Shown: one piece after another, positions 1 to 7,777 of the stretch | Layout of the letters: the number at the start of each line of letters is the position of its first letter | Numbering within the stretch: the stretch's first letter is position 1 | Source of the DNA: Candidatus Peregrinibacteria bacterium | Lineage (GTDB): Bacteria > Patescibacteriota > Gracilibacteria > UBA1369 > UM-FILTER-53-11 | Length of the DNA stretch: 64,000 nt | Assembly: GCA_016186205.1 (NCBI GenBank) | Contig: JACPMA010000001.1 | Coordinates: 1 to 64,000 of the forward strand | Reading direction: 5' to 3' | Position numbers and translations under genes: made by a program | The notes under the pieces: model-generated | Told to the model about the DNA's origin: nothing | Seen by the model: the letters and a program-made list of their open reading frames with translations, nothing else | Databases searched by the model: none

Positions 1-435
1 GCCGAGAGGAAGTATGTCTTTAATGATTTTTATATAATCCAAGTAGAGTTTCCCCCTGCTGTCTTTTACTCCTTTTCTTTTACCCATATTGCTGAAAGAT
101 TGACAAGGCGGTCCACCCACGATTACATCCACCTCTCCTTTTGTTAAACCCGCACGTTCCAGCAACAAATCCGCGGATATCTTGGTTATATCACCGCCAA
201 AATCTTCCATCGGATTCCAATCGGGTCTGTTTCGCAGTAAGGTTGCTCTAAACACTGGCACTATTTCAACACAGGCACAGGTTTTGTAGCCCGCCATTTC
301 CAAACCGAGGTCCAGTCCGCCGGCACCCGTGAAAAGACTTATGACTCGTAATGATTCTGGTGTTGAAACATGTCTTATCCTTCGATGTGTGGATGAAGAC
401 AGAGGAAGCAAATTTTGTACTGCGGGAGGACTCAT
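1..435 (-). CDS. DNA (cytosine-5-)-methyltransferase, N-terminal part (runs off the window)
   Basis: Transfers a methyl group from SAM to C5 of cytosine in DNA. Only the first 145 codons are present; the gene continues past base 1. The translation shows motif I (SLFTGAGGLDLGLEMAG, about residues 37-53) and catalytic motif IV (VIVGGPPCQSFSNMG, about residues 105-119) with the nucleophilic Cys. The ATG at 435 lies 21 nt after the lexA stop, so the two genes are probably cotranscribed. The first ~30 residues before the core are Ser/Pro/Thr-rich. It may be half of a restriction-modification system or an orphan phage-type methylase; the cognate nuclease is not certain. Confidence 0.93.
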   Translation of the reverse strand, partial: MSPPAVQNLLPLSSSTHRRIRHVSTPESLRVISLFTGAGGLDLGLEMAGYKTCACVEIVPVFRATLLRNRPDWNPMEDFGGDITKISADLLLERAGLTKGEVDVIVGGPPCQSFSNMGKRKGVKDSRGKLYLDYIKIIKDILPLG

Positions 436-456
436 ATTTTCAAAAATAATTATTCC

Positions 457-1056
457 CTACATTGCTCTTATGACACCAATCATCTTACCTCGGATTTCGC
501 CTCTTTTAACAAAATACGCTTGAAGTTCATCATTTGCCGGCTTAAGCAGCAAAGCTCGTTTGGTGCGATAGACCCTTTTAATGGTCGCTGCTTCACTTTC
601 AGCCTCCCCGGTGGCAACTACGGCAATATCACCATCGTCCACAGTGGCTTGTTTCCTTATGACAAGTATATCGCCGCTTTTGATGCCCGCATTAATCATG
701 CTGTCGCCTTTGGCGCGTAAAGCGTAATGCGAATAACCGCTTCGCATCATATTGCTCGGTATTTCCACGCAGTCTCCCGTTTCTTCCAGAATTGATATCG
801 GTTCACCGCATGACACCACTCCCACCAAAGGAACGAGTTTTGATTCTTTATTCACGAGACGTACGCTTCTGTATCCGCCCGTTCGCACCAACAAACCCGC
901 CTTTTCGAGATTTTTCAGATGGTAATGAACGTTACTGGGTTCTCTGTGTAAGCCTTCGGCAACCCCGCGAATGCTAGGTGCGCAACGATTCTTACGCATG
1001 AATTTCTTATAGAAATCCAAAATCTTAGCTTGAGCTGGAGAAAGAGATGAAATCAT
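457..1056 (-). CDS. lexA: LexA-type SOS repressor
   Basis: Transcriptional repressor that cleaves itself when RecA is activated. The 199 residues have the usual LexA length. An N-terminal winged helix (about 1-70) is followed by the S24 latent-protease domain. Visible key residues are the scissile pair C83-G84 within VGVVSCGEP (Cys-Gly replaces the more usual Ala-Gly), Ser119 in KGDSM and Lys160 in ATIKRVY. It is divergent from the small gene at 1120 and precedes the C5 methylase on the same strand. A palindrome at 1078-1100 between the divergent genes is a good autoregulatory operator candidate. A perfect TATAAT (complement of 1065-1070) lies only about 9 nt before the ATG, so the transcript may be nearly leaderless. 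It could be a mobile-element copy and not the only LexA of the genome. Confidence 0.93.
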   Translation of the reverse strand: MISSLSPAQAKILDFYKKFMRKNRCAPSIRGVAEGLHREPSNVHYHLKNLEKAGLLVRTGGYRSVRLVNKESKLVPLVGVVSCGEPISILEETGDCVEIPSNMMRSGYSHYALRAKGDSMINAGIKSGDILVIRKQATVDDGDIAVVATGEAESEAATIKRVYRTKRALLLKPANDELQAYFVKRGEIRGKMIGVIRAM

Positions 1057-1085
1057 TTGACTTTATTATAGCGAATCTATAAAAT
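1057..1085 (+). promoter_or_regulatory. Sigma70-type promoter of the 1120 gene
   Basis: TTGACT (1057-1062), a 17-nt spacer and TAAAAT (1080-1085) precede the rightward genes by a normal distance. The -35 box directly abuts the lexA start codon on the other strand, and the -10 box lies inside the 1078-1100 palindrome, so LexA binding would block it. Confidence 0.6.
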
Positions 1086-1100
1086 GTGAACAGTTTTATA
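1078..1100. promoter_or_regulatory. Palindromic operator candidate (LexA box) between divergent genes
   Basis: Perfect 7-bp arms TATAAAA and TTTTATA flank a 9-nt centre TGTGAACAG. The palindrome covers the -10 box and likely transcription start of the rightward promoter and lies just upstream of the lexA -10 box. Position and symmetry suit a repressor site. Assignment to LexA is inferred only from the adjacent lexA gene; the sequence is not a textbook E. coli or Bacillus SOS box. Confidence 0.55.
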
Positions 1101-1119
1101 ACACCTTATCACACCATTT

Positions 1120-1332
1120 ATGCCAAAACAACCTCAAAATTCAGGAAAGGAATGGACCTCTGCCGAAGAAAGAAAATTGAAAAGCCTCATCGGTCAAAAC
1201 ACTCCAACCCGAGTCATAGGTCTTAAGCTGAAACGGACCGCTGCATCAATTTATACGAAAGCGGCTCACATGGAATGGTCTTTGAAGCCGACAAACCAAT
1301 CTCCCTACAACCGTCGCAATAGAAAAGCATAA
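1120..1332 (+). CDS. Small SANT/Myb-like helical protein, function unknown
   Basis: A 70-residue basic protein. Residues 12-50 (EWTSAEERKLKSL followed by a second helix with LKRTAASIYTKAAHM) resemble the SANT/Myb-like helix-turn-helix seen in many small hypothetical proteins of mobile regions. It is the first gene to the right of the lexA operator and has a good promoter, so it may belong to a LexA-controlled set with the nuclease genes that follow. No function can be assigned; DNA binding is a guess from the fold pattern. Confidence 0.6.
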   Translation: MPKQPQNSGKEWTSAEERKLKSLIGQNTPTRVIGLKLKRTAASIYTKAAHMEWSLKPTNQSPYNRRNRKA

Positions 1333-1385
1333 TGTAAAAGCTTTCAAAGGAACCTTTTCATTTGCTTTGATTTTGACCGATTAAC

Positions 1386-2048
1386 ATGATTAAAGTATCG
1401 CCATCGCTCATCGGCTCCCTTCTCGAATGCCCACGCTGCCTCTGGCTGCACTTCAACGAAGGTATTAAAAGGCCTTCCGGTATCTTTCCAAGCCTACCCA
1501 GTGGCATGGATGGGGTTTTCAAGAGGTATTTTGAGTCATACCGAAAGAAAGGGCTTTTACCTCCTGAAATTGACGGTAAAGTCAGTGGGAAGCTGTTTTT
1601 GGACTCCGAACAGCTGAAAATCTGGGGGAATAACAGAAAAGGATTGCGCGCTGAATTTCCCGAATATGATTTAACGATGGGAGGCGCGATTGACGATTTG
1701 CTCATTGATTCAGACGGAAAATTTGTGCCTTTTGATTTCAAGACTCGCGGCTATCCGATAAAAGAAGACACACACGAGTATTATCAGCATCAGCTGGACC
1801 TTTACTCTTTGTTATTTGAGAAAAACGGCCATCCGGCTGCCGATTATGGCTATCTCCTTTTCTTCTACCCAAAGTCTTATTCAAAAAACAAAGCGACGTT
1901 CATCACTGAATTGGTTAAAATGACTGTTTCCCCAAAGCGCGGACTGGAAATTTTGAGAAAGGTGAATGAAATAGTATCCGGCAAGAAGCCGAAGGCGCAC
2001 ATTGAATGCGCTTATTGCCTTTATCGTAAAACTTATAAGAAATTATAA
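1386..2048 (+). CDS. Cas4/RecB-like PD-(D/E)XK nuclease
   Basis: Predicted DNA exonuclease of the Cas4/AddB-like PD-(D/E)XK family, 220 residues. The nuclease core is visible as GGAIDDLLID (about 98-107) followed by FVPFDFKTRG (about 112-121), giving the D...D-x-K signature, and a downstream QLDLYSLL helix with the family Q and Y residues. A CPRC pair near residue 15 and a CAYC pair near residue 209 probably ligate an Fe-S cluster, as in Cas4. There is no CRISPR array or other cas gene in the window, so a general repair or mobile-element role is more likely than spacer acquisition. The next gene starts 17 nt after the stop. Confidence 0.8.
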   Translation: MIKVSPSLIGSLLECPRCLWLHFNEGIKRPSGIFPSLPSGMDGVFKRYFESYRKKGLLPPEIDGKVSGKLFLDSEQLKIWGNNRKGLRAEFPEYDLTMGGAIDDLLIDSDGKFVPFDFKTRGYPIKEDTHEYYQHQLDLYSLLFEKNGHPAADYGYLLFFYPKSYSKNKATFITELVKMTVSPKRGLEILRKVNEIVSGKKPKAHIECAYCLYRKTYKKL

Positions 2049-2064
2049 TAACTCAAATCCCAAA

Positions 2065-3459
2065 ATGAGCTCACGTATACTCTTAATCAATTTTCCTCAA
2101 GAGGAAGCCAATAAGTTGGCGAATTTACCCCTCGTTATTGATAGGGGTTACTTGAGCGACGTGAAAAGCACTTCCATGACAACTGACCCTATTGAGGAAC
2201 ACGAGGAGCACTTGGAATTTTATTTCCCGCATTCAATTTACGAATACAAAGTGATTTTTTTGAATCTTAATATAAATTCAGAAGTCGAAAAGGAATTTTC
2301 CACAAAAGTAAAACCTTATCCCAAAAAAATGGAGCGGGAATTTTATCAGTATTACACCAAAGATGGAATCGTAGTTGTCTTTCTTGGCGATTACAAGTAT
2401 TCACATCTTCTAAGTTTGGGAATTCTTGGAATAACCCTCGAACGAGTTTCCGATAAAGACATCACTCCTAGCTTTGTTCTGAGAGACGATACGAATTTTA
2501 AGAAAACACTCAAATCATTTCTCCCAGAAATTGTGATGCCAACAAGTCAATACATATACACCGAAGGAGAATACTATGAAAAAAACAAAGGCAGCTTTGC
2601 ATTAAGAAAAATATATAGCAATCTCGGACGAAAGATTCTTGGTTGTTATCACAATGCGAGAGCAGAATGGTATGACGAAGATATACCGTCTTTCGTCTTA
2701 CTACCACAATTCAAAAGTAACGTGCCGATAGTAAGGCAAATGTTAAGAGAATTGGCAAAAATCTATACCAAATTTTTACCGGAATTGTACGAACCAGACT
2801 GGATTGACTCCGAAAAATACTATCCGAACGAGGTTCAATTTTATGATAAGGAAAAGGACAATTTACTGAAAAAAGTATCAGTAAGGATGGCTGATTTAGG
2901 GCAAAAAAAGGAAGAGGCTAAGAAAAAATATGCCTCCATACGAGGTCTCTTGCATCAATCTGGTCAAGAACTAAAAACAAGCGTAATCAGCGTTTTGCAA
3001 GGAATTTTCAAACTAAAAGTTACCGACGTTGATGAGACTAAGGAAGGTTCTTTGGAAAACGAGGACATTCTTATAGAGCTTGGAGCGAGGAAAATCCTTG
3101 GCGAGGTTAAGGGTGTGAGTCAGGAGAATCCTTCAGTCTCTTTTATCACACAGGTATGGAAACACATCCATCACAACAGTAGTAAAGGGATAACCGAAGG
3201 CGCATTGATTTTGAATCATGATTTGAAAACCGACCCAGAAGACAGACACCCTGCCTATACAGGAGAGCTTGAAAAGGAGTTGGAAGACATAATTTTTATC
3301 GACTCACGGATTATTTACTACCTCGGACTGGCAGTAATCGACTTCGGAATGCCCGCGGAAGAAGCTGCCGCAATTTTATTCAAAAAGGGACGAGCTGAAT
3401 TTAACCTTGAGGAATATGTAGCAAACAAAAATCAACCCGCCGAGCAGACTAATGTATAG
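2065..3459 (+). CDS. Unknown protein with C-terminal restriction-endonuclease-like motif
   Basis: I do not recognise the family. ATG 2065 is chosen because the longer in-frame start at 2002 is a TTG inside the previous gene. The 464-residue protein has a large N-terminal region without recognisable motifs, a charged helical stretch around 275-300 (KKEEAKKKY), then a C-terminal region with NEDILIELGARKILGEVKG (about 333-351). This has the spacing of a PD-(D/E)XK active site (D, then E-x-K on the next strand). No signal peptide or membrane segment is seen. Next to a C5 methylase, a LexA repressor and a Cas4-like nuclease it could be a restriction or other defence nuclease, but this is inference. 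Confidence 0.55.
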   Translation: MSSRILLINFPQEEANKLANLPLVIDRGYLSDVKSTSMTTDPIEEHEEHLEFYFPHSIYEYKVIFLNLNINSEVEKEFSTKVKPYPKKMEREFYQYYTKDGIVVVFLGDYKYSHLLSLGILGITLERVSDKDITPSFVLRDDTNFKKTLKSFLPEIVMPTSQYIYTEGEYYEKNKGSFALRKIYSNLGRKILGCYHNARAEWYDEDIPSFVLLPQFKSNVPIVRQMLRELAKIYTKFLPELYEPDWIDSEKYYPNEVQFYDKEKDNLLKKVSVRMADLGQKKEEAKKKYASIRGLLHQSGQELKTSVISVLQGIFKLKVTDVDETKEGSLENEDILIELGARKILGEVKGVSQENPSVSFITQVWKHIHHNSSKGITEGALILNHDLKTDPEDRHPAYTGELEKELEDIIFIDSRIIYYLGLAVIDFGMPAEEAAAILFKKGRAEFNLEEYVANKNQPAEQTNV

Positions 3460-3607
3460 TGAGTAGCACGGTGGGGCAATCAATAAACCAAATCTGCCCC
3501 AGTTGCGAGAAGCCTGCTGGTATATAAATATGACCACCGGAGCCTCGAAAAAAAGTTCTAGCATCCTCCACGATATGAAGCCAAACTAAATGAATAGAGT
3601 CCAAAAC

Positions 3608-5002
3608 CTACAGCCAAAGAATTTGCGGTTTTTCTCTGTTCAGGAGCCCTTGCCACGACAGCATGGCCGCATCAATAATGTCATCCCATTTTTCATGGCC
3701 AAACCCTAAAAGCTGGCCTATCCAATCTTCCATACCTTCACTGCGGAAAAGAATCTGGTCGTTCTCAAAATAAGGGAGGTACGTCTCTAGCCGCGCCCTC
3801 TTGTCTCTCGTTTGGTTCACGCCGGTAACCGGCAAACTGTACCGTCTTTGAATCTCCTCAATGGCCGCTTGCTGGTAGGCGACGCTTTCCACGTAGAGGC
3901 CAATCGCAAGGTCTGGATATATTTTTTGATAATTTTCAAAAGTTTCCTTTATTTTCACAAGCGTTTCATTGAAATCCCAGCGCCCGGAGATGTTTTTCAA
4001 ATTGTAAATTTTGCCCTCGGCTTCGCCCGCGATATTTATTGAGGTGTAATCCGCGGTGTCCTTTTTCGAGATTGCCAAATCAACCCCGAGCGCAATTTGT
4101 TCAAGTTTTGGAATCTCGTTGTAATACGGAATTCTTTTAACGAGCTGGTCTTCGGGAGCATGAATTTGCAAAAGATATTCGCGCTGGAAATATCGCAGCC
4201 CGCTCTTTGCCTTCAATGACGCAATCTTGTCGGGAGAATAGGCGCTGGGCCATAAATTTATTCCCGTATTTGTGATAAGTGGAAATTCTTCTACCGTACC
4301 AAAATTACTTGAAAGTATTTTATTTTTCAGACGCATCATGAAACTGTCCTTGTGCAGAAAATTCCCTATAACGACTATTTTCCCTCTGACTGGGTCAAGC
4401 GAAGGGATTACATCGGAAAGCGCCCACTCCTCCGTCTTGTCGCGCTGGTCCTTCGTGCGCACGTCTTGGATGTTTTCGACATCATCGAGAATTATGAGGT
4501 CGGGCCTGCTTTGTAAATGCCGAAGACCGCGCACCTTCTGCCCACGGCTTCGGCTCATAATGCGCACGTTGTTTTTCAGAAAGATATTTGTTGCAGTCCA
4601 ATCTTCTTTTTGCGTTTCAAAATTTCCAAAATCATCCATGATGAACTTGTTGTACTCAAACTCATAGATAAGATTGGAAATTATTTGTTTGGCTTGAGTG
4701 TGTGTGTCGGAGCACAGAATTATGAAATTCCTTTTCCCAAAGATTGCCGACCAAAGGGGGAAGGCCAGAGAGACGATGGTGGATTTTGCCGAGCCGCGGA
4801 AAGCAATCAGTTCAAGCGTATTTATTTTGTCATCTTCAAGACTTTGGAAAATCTTGTAATGGAAATCCGGCGTGGCCGCCTTCAAGTAATGCGAAAGATA
4901 CAGGACAATAAACCAAGCCAAGGAACGTTCAGCCAATTCTTTGCGCCTCTCTTTGGTGTCCGTTATTTTCGCTATCATAGGTGTCGGCGCGGTCTGTAGC
5001 AT
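3608..5002 (-). CDS. terL: Phage terminase large subunit (orphan)
   Basis: ATPase/nuclease motor that packages phage DNA into proheads. The 464 residues have normal family length. The Walker A-like loop is FRGSAKST (68-75), Walker B is LIILDD (169-174), and the C-terminal RNase H-like nuclease carries GVDLAIS (Asp308), an ESVAYQQ strand and a final WDDIIDAA. All look intact. It overlaps the small-subunit gene by 74 nt; Met9 (4978) would shorten the overlap. No portal, capsid or tail genes are in the window, so this is a prophage remnant, a satellite, or a packaging pair kept on its own. Confidence 0.88.
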   Translation of the reverse strand: MLQTAPTPMIAKITDTKERRKELAERSLAWFIVLYLSHYLKAATPDFHYKIFQSLEDDKINTLELIAFRGSAKSTIVSLAFPLWSAIFGKRNFIILCSDTHTQAKQIISNLIYEFEYNKFIMDDFGNFETQKEDWTATNIFLKNNVRIMSRSRGQKVRGLRHLQSRPDLIILDDVENIQDVRTKDQRDKTEEWALSDVIPSLDPVRGKIVVIGNFLHKDSFMMRLKNKILSSNFGTVEEFPLITNTGINLWPSAYSPDKIASLKAKSGLRYFQREYLLQIHAPEDQLVKRIPYYNEIPKLEQIALGVDLAISKKDTADYTSINIAGEAEGKIYNLKNISGRWDFNETLVKIKETFENYQKIYPDLAIGLYVESVAYQQAAIEEIQRRYSLPVTGVNQTRDKRARLETYLPYFENDQILFRSEGMEDWIGQLLGFGHEKWDDIIDAAMLSWQGLLNREKPQILWL

Positions 5003-5399
5003 ATTGAATTGCTTGTTGAATTATTGTTTCGTCTTCAGGGGTCAAATTTGATTCGGTCTTAACGAAAAGGGGATTTTCTTTATCTCCCGATAATTGCGTC
5101 TTGTTACCCCATTTTTCATGCACCCGGGTTTTCAGGAAAAAAATCAGCATCGTAACATTTCCCTTTTGAATATGTTCCCATGCTTTCGCTTCTACAATAC
5201 CGACAATGTCTTCCCAGATATCCTCAATGGCCGTCGCAAATTTCGGGTCATCCTTTTTGAGCTGATAGATGCGCGTTCGGTCATATCCAATAGCTTTCGC
5301 AGCAAGAGTCAAATTCCCTCCAAGTTCGCGGTATTGTTCAAGAAAGGGCCTTTTAATAGCGTCGAATCCGTCGAACTGTAGTTGGCTTACATCAAGCAT
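4929..5399 (-). CDS. terS: Terminase small subunit-like DNA-binding protein
   Basis: A 156-residue protein upstream of, and overlapping, the large terminase gene. Residues 20-50 (FLEQYRELGGNLTLAAKAIGYDRTRIYQLKK, given here in outline) form a typical helix-turn-helix of terminase small subunits, which recognise the packaging site. A central helical region with MLIFFLKTR is followed by an acidic, Gln-rich tail. The assignment rests on the HTH, the size and the invariant position before terL. No phage genes lie upstream; the next gene on that side is a toxin-antitoxin pair on the other strand. Confidence 0.72.
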   Translation of the reverse strand: MLDVSQLQFDGFDAIKRPFLEQYRELGGNLTLAAKAIGYDRTRIYQLKKDDPKFATAIEDIWEDIVGIVEAKAWEHIQKGNVTMLIFFLKTRVHEKWGNKTQLSGDKENPLFVKTESNLTPEDETIIQQAIQYATDRADTYDSENNGHQREAQRIG

Positions 5400-5577
5400 A
5401 ATTACATTATAACAAACGAGGTTTACCCGAAATGTCGCCCCACCAAAATTAACCGGTAAATCCTTTCAAACCCAACATACCTTGATAACATTGCTCCATG
5501 AGCACCACCCGGCTTTCCGTAAGCAAATCGGGGAGTTTTTTGATATATTCAAATAGCGTCCAGGCGGGCCCACCATA

Positions 5578-5598
5578 GGCACGAGCGAAGCGAGTGCC
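5578..5598. repeat. GA-loop hairpin element, intergenic copy
   Basis: The core GCACGAGCGAAGCGAGTGC (5579-5597) folds as outer stem GCAC/GTGC, a GA opposite GA internal loop, inner stem GC/GC and a GAA loop; one further G-C pair closes it. The inner GCGAAGC is the sequence known to form an exceptionally stable DNA mini-hairpin. A copy differing by one base is at 10945-10963 and a longer-stem relative at 56164-56186. Confidence 0.65.
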
Positions 5599-5645
5599 GC
5601 TTTGTTAATCAAGCACGAAGAGCTCTTGATTTATTCTCAATAATG

Positions 5646-5675
5646 AACTATACTATAACTAGTTTTAATATAGTT
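5646..5675. promoter_or_regulatory. 30-bp palindromic operator of the RelBE-like pair
   Basis: A near-perfect inverted repeat centred on AACTAGTT: arms AACTATA (5646-5652) and TATAGTT (5669-5675), with 13 of 15 positions pairing. A further TATAGTT half-site is at 5682-5688, directly before the ATG at 5690. This is the arrangement expected for autoregulation by the antitoxin/toxin complex. Confidence 0.65.
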
Positions 5676-5689
5676 AACAAATATAGTTT

Positions 5690-5929
5690 ATGACTACGCA
5701 GGTTTCATTCACGGCTGATGAAAATTTGAAAAATAAAGCTTTGCAAAAGGCTAAAGATGAAGGTATAACGCTTAAAACTTTATTCATTTACACGATGAAG
5801 GGTTTTGTTGAAGGTAAAATATCGCTTGAAATACAAGGGATCGAAAACGAGCCGGATGTAGAAGAGCTTACTTTTAAAAATAAATCGGTCAATAAAAAAG
5901 CCGAAAAATTAGCAAAATTACTTTTATAA
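5690..5929 (+). CDS. RelB/DinJ-like antitoxin
   Basis: Predicted antitoxin and autorepressor. The 79-residue protein begins with TTQVSFTADENLKNKALQKAKDEGITL, typical of a ribbon-helix-helix dimer (strand 3-9, helices about 10-22 and 26-40), and ends in a charged tail that would wrap the toxin. A 30-bp palindrome precedes it, and the toxin gene starts 4 nt after its stop. The pair sits beside the phage terminase remnant, a usual place for such modules. Confidence 0.75.
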   Translation: MTTQVSFTADENLKNKALQKAKDEGITLKTLFIYTMKGFVEGKISLEIQGIENEPDVEELTFKNKSVNKKAEKLAKLLL

Positions 5930-5932
5930 GAG

Positions 5933-6307
5933 ATGCTGGTTTTGACGCAATACATTGCGAAGCATGAGTTTAAACCATTGAGTCGTTTTTTGAATTTGGA
6001 TGATCTGTTTGATGGAGCGCGAAAAGTGATAAATGGTCTTGCCATAGAAACAAAATCCCCACGAGACCTTCCAGGTTTTCGTTTCTTTAAAGTACGCATC
6101 GGAAAAAAGAATGGAGCTCGGATGATTGTTTTTATTGTTACGGAAAGTAAAAAAGTTGTTCCAGTTTTCATTCGCCTAAAAAAAGATAAGATTTTCGGCA
6201 TGAATATGGCGATGAATAATCCTCGAGTTGTTCATCAAATAGGCAAAAATTTGGATAGGATTCTTGACGACATAAAAAACAAAACATATCAAGAATTTGC
6301 CTGCTGA
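5933..6307 (+). CDS. RelE-superfamily toxin
   Basis: A 124-residue protein with the compact alpha/beta pattern of RelE/ParE toxins: two N-terminal helices, then strands with LPGFRFFKVRIGKK (about 46-59), ARMIVFIVTE (about 63-72) and VVPVFIRLKKDKIFG (about 76-90). It has many basic residues, as in ribosome-dependent mRNA interferases. It is slightly longer than classical RelE and ends in an extra helix. The position 4 nt after a RelB-like gene supports the call. Target (mRNA or gyrase) cannot be told from sequence. Confidence 0.68.
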   Translation: MLVLTQYIAKHEFKPLSRFLNLDDLFDGARKVINGLAIETKSPRDLPGFRFFKVRIGKKNGARMIVFIVTESKKVVPVFIRLKKDKIFGMNMAMNNPRVVHQIGKNLDRILDDIKNKTYQEFAC

Positions 6308-6319
6308 TTTATTAAGCGG

Positions 6320-6892
6320 CTATTGATGCAAGTCATGCAGTTTCACGAACCGGAATTTGATGTTGTTTTCTTCGTGCATTGGCGATTCGCTGATTTTTTT
6401 GAATTTTGCCGGATCGATTTTTGGGAAGAAGGCGTCGCACCTAAAGTCGCCAAAAATTTCCGTGAGGTAAATCGTTTGGCAGTTTGGATTGCCGATGGCT
6501 TCTTCAAAAACTTTTGCTCCGCCGATGACAAAAATTTCTTCGGCTAGGCCGAGCCGCGGCGAGGCTAAGTCATTAATGCGCCCGGAGGGCGCAACCTTAT
6601 TTTTTTGCTGCGCTTTTTGGAGCGCTTCTTGAAGCGATGCGGCCTGCAGCACGCCGGATGGCACCGCATAGCTATTTTGATGTGTTAAAACGATGTTTGT
6701 TCTTTCGGCAAGCGGTCTTCGCTTTTCCGGAATAGATTCCCATGTTGTCCGTCCCATAATAACGGCGTTTTTCCCGCGGCCAATTGTCGTGTCATGGAAG
6801 AATTTTAAATCAGCCGGAATATGCCACGGCAATCGGCCAGATTTTCCAATTCCCATTTTTTCATCCGCGGCTGCAATGAGTGAAAACTTCAT
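6320..6892 (-). CDS. folA: Dihydrofolate reductase carrying a short in-frame insertion
   Basis: Reduces dihydrofolate to tetrahydrofolate with NADPH, restoring the cofactor oxidised by thymidylate synthase. [32 protein letters not shown] is standard (outlined), as are the cofactor-binding GRTTWESIP and [15 protein letters not shown]. At 190 residues it is about 20-25 longer than usual. The excess is [19 protein letters not shown] just before the EEIFVIGG strand, encoded by GC-rich palindromic DNA at 6545-6600. It overlaps thyA by 4 nt, so the two are cotranslated. The reading frame is open, so the enzyme is probably still made. Confidence 0.93.
   Translation of the reverse strand: MKFSLIAAADEKMGIGKSGRLPWHIPADLKFFHDTTIGRGKNAVIMGRTTWESIPEKRRPLAERTNIVLTHQNSYAVPSGVLQAASLQEALQKAQQKNKVAPSGRINDLASPRLGLAEEIFVIGGAKVFEEAIGNPNCQTIYLTEIFGDFRCDAFFPKIDPAKFKKISESPMHEENNIKFRFVKLHDLHQ
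6545..6600. repeat. Palindromic GC-rich insert within folA
   Basis: Contains the perfect hairpin GCGCCCGGAGGGCGC (6578-6592) and a second imperfect GC-rich inverted sequence at about 6545-6570. It adds roughly 19 codons in frame to DHFR in a loop before the IFVIGG strand. The size and position resemble in-frame palindromic elements known from Rickettsia (comparison only; the sequence is not the same). Confidence 0.55.
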
Positions 6893-7704
6893 ACCGCCAC
6901 TTTAAATTTAATAAACTCGTGGTGCTGATAATTTTCCAGTGTAAAATCTTCAAACTTTAAATCCCAAAACGGTTTGTCCGTAATTTTTAAAGTCGGCAGT
7001 GGATATGGTTTTCGCGCGAGCTGCTCGCGCAATCCTTCAATATGATTTAAGTAAATATGCGCATCACCGAGCGTGTGCGTAAAAATTCCCGGCGTCAAAC
7101 CGCATTCTTGCGCAATCATCATCATAAGCGTAGCATAACTCGCGATATTGAACGGCACGCCAAGCGCGATATCGGCGCTTCGCTGGTAAAGTTGGCAGTC
7201 AAGACGGCCATTTACAACATAGAATTGAAACAATAAATGGCATGGCGGCAGTTTCATCCGATCCAAATCCGCCACATTCCACGCATTCACAATGAGCCGG
7301 CGTGAATTTGGATTGCAGCGTATTTCATCAAGCACGTTTTGAATTTGATCAACGTGCGTCTTGCGCCATTTTTTCGCAAGCCGATCCCAGCTGAACTTTT
7401 CCCACTTACGCCATTGGTAACCGTAAATCGGCCCGAGTTCGCCCTTAGGGTCTGCCCACGCATTCCAAATCGGCGTGTGCTGCGCGAGGTCGTCATTGAT
7501 ATTTGTTGAGCCTTTCAGAAACCACAAAAGCTCCCGTACAACCGCATCAAAAAGAACCTTTTTTGTTGTCACCATCGGGAAGCCTTTTCGCAAATCATAC
7601 TTTCGCTGGATTCCGAAAACCGAAATCGTTCCAACGCCGGTGCGATCGTTTTTCTTTTCGCCTTTATCGAGAATTTCTTCAACAAGGCTTAAATATTCTT
7701 TCAT
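6889..7704 (-). CDS. thyA: Thymidylate synthase
   Basis: Methylates dUMP to dTMP with methylene-tetrahydrofolate. The 271 residues match the ThyA family end to end: [13 protein letters not shown] near the N-terminus, the [13 protein letters not shown] segment, the catalytic [12 protein letters not shown] region with its Cys nucleophile, the [17 protein letters not shown] substrate loop and an [12 protein letters not shown] stretch. The C-terminus ends in KFKVAV, close to the family's K-x-x-V/I end. It is first in a two-gene unit with folA, a frequent pairing because the two reactions are linked. Confidence 0.97.
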   Translation of the reverse strand: MKEYLSLVEEILDKGEKKNDRTGVGTISVFGIQRKYDLRKGFPMVTTKKVLFDAVVRELLWFLKGSTNINDDLAQHTPIWNAWADPKGELGPIYGYQWRKWEKFSWDRLAKKWRKTHVDQIQNVLDEIRCNPNSRRLIVNAWNVADLDRMKLPPCHLLFQFYVVNGRLDCQLYQRSADIALGVPFNIASYATLMMMIAQECGLTPGIFTHTLGDAHIYLNHIEGLREQLARKPYPLPTLKITDKPFWDLKFEDFTLENYQHHEFIKFKVAV

Positions 7705-7777
7705 GGTGCGCCATCATCTTATCTTAAAAACAGGCTTGCGCAAGCCGAAAAATTAGTATACGATCACCTCCTTTATT

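Larger units (their letters stand above)
5400..5689. other. Gene-free stretch between terminase and RelBE-like module
   Basis: About 290 nt with no convincing open frame. It holds a GC hairpin at 5578-5598, a sequence identical in plan to elements inside two genes further on, and the operator/promoter region of the toxin-antitoxin pair at its right end. No tRNA or attachment site was recognised. Confidence 0.6.

Noticed and set aside
1386-2048. CRISPR-Cas locus (Cas4-like protein)
   Set aside because: No direct-repeat array, cas1 or cas2 was found anywhere in the window.
3460-3607. Terminator or attachment site in the gap (TGGGGCA at 3472, TGCCCCA at 3495)
   Set aside because: The 7-bp arms are real but no T-run follows and no direct repeat was found on the other side of the terminase genes.
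7732-7745. Perfect 14-bp palindrome GGCTTGCGCAAGCC between thyA and the HD gene
   Set aside because: It has no loop, no T-run and no clear relation to a promoter; it could be chance or a weak operator.
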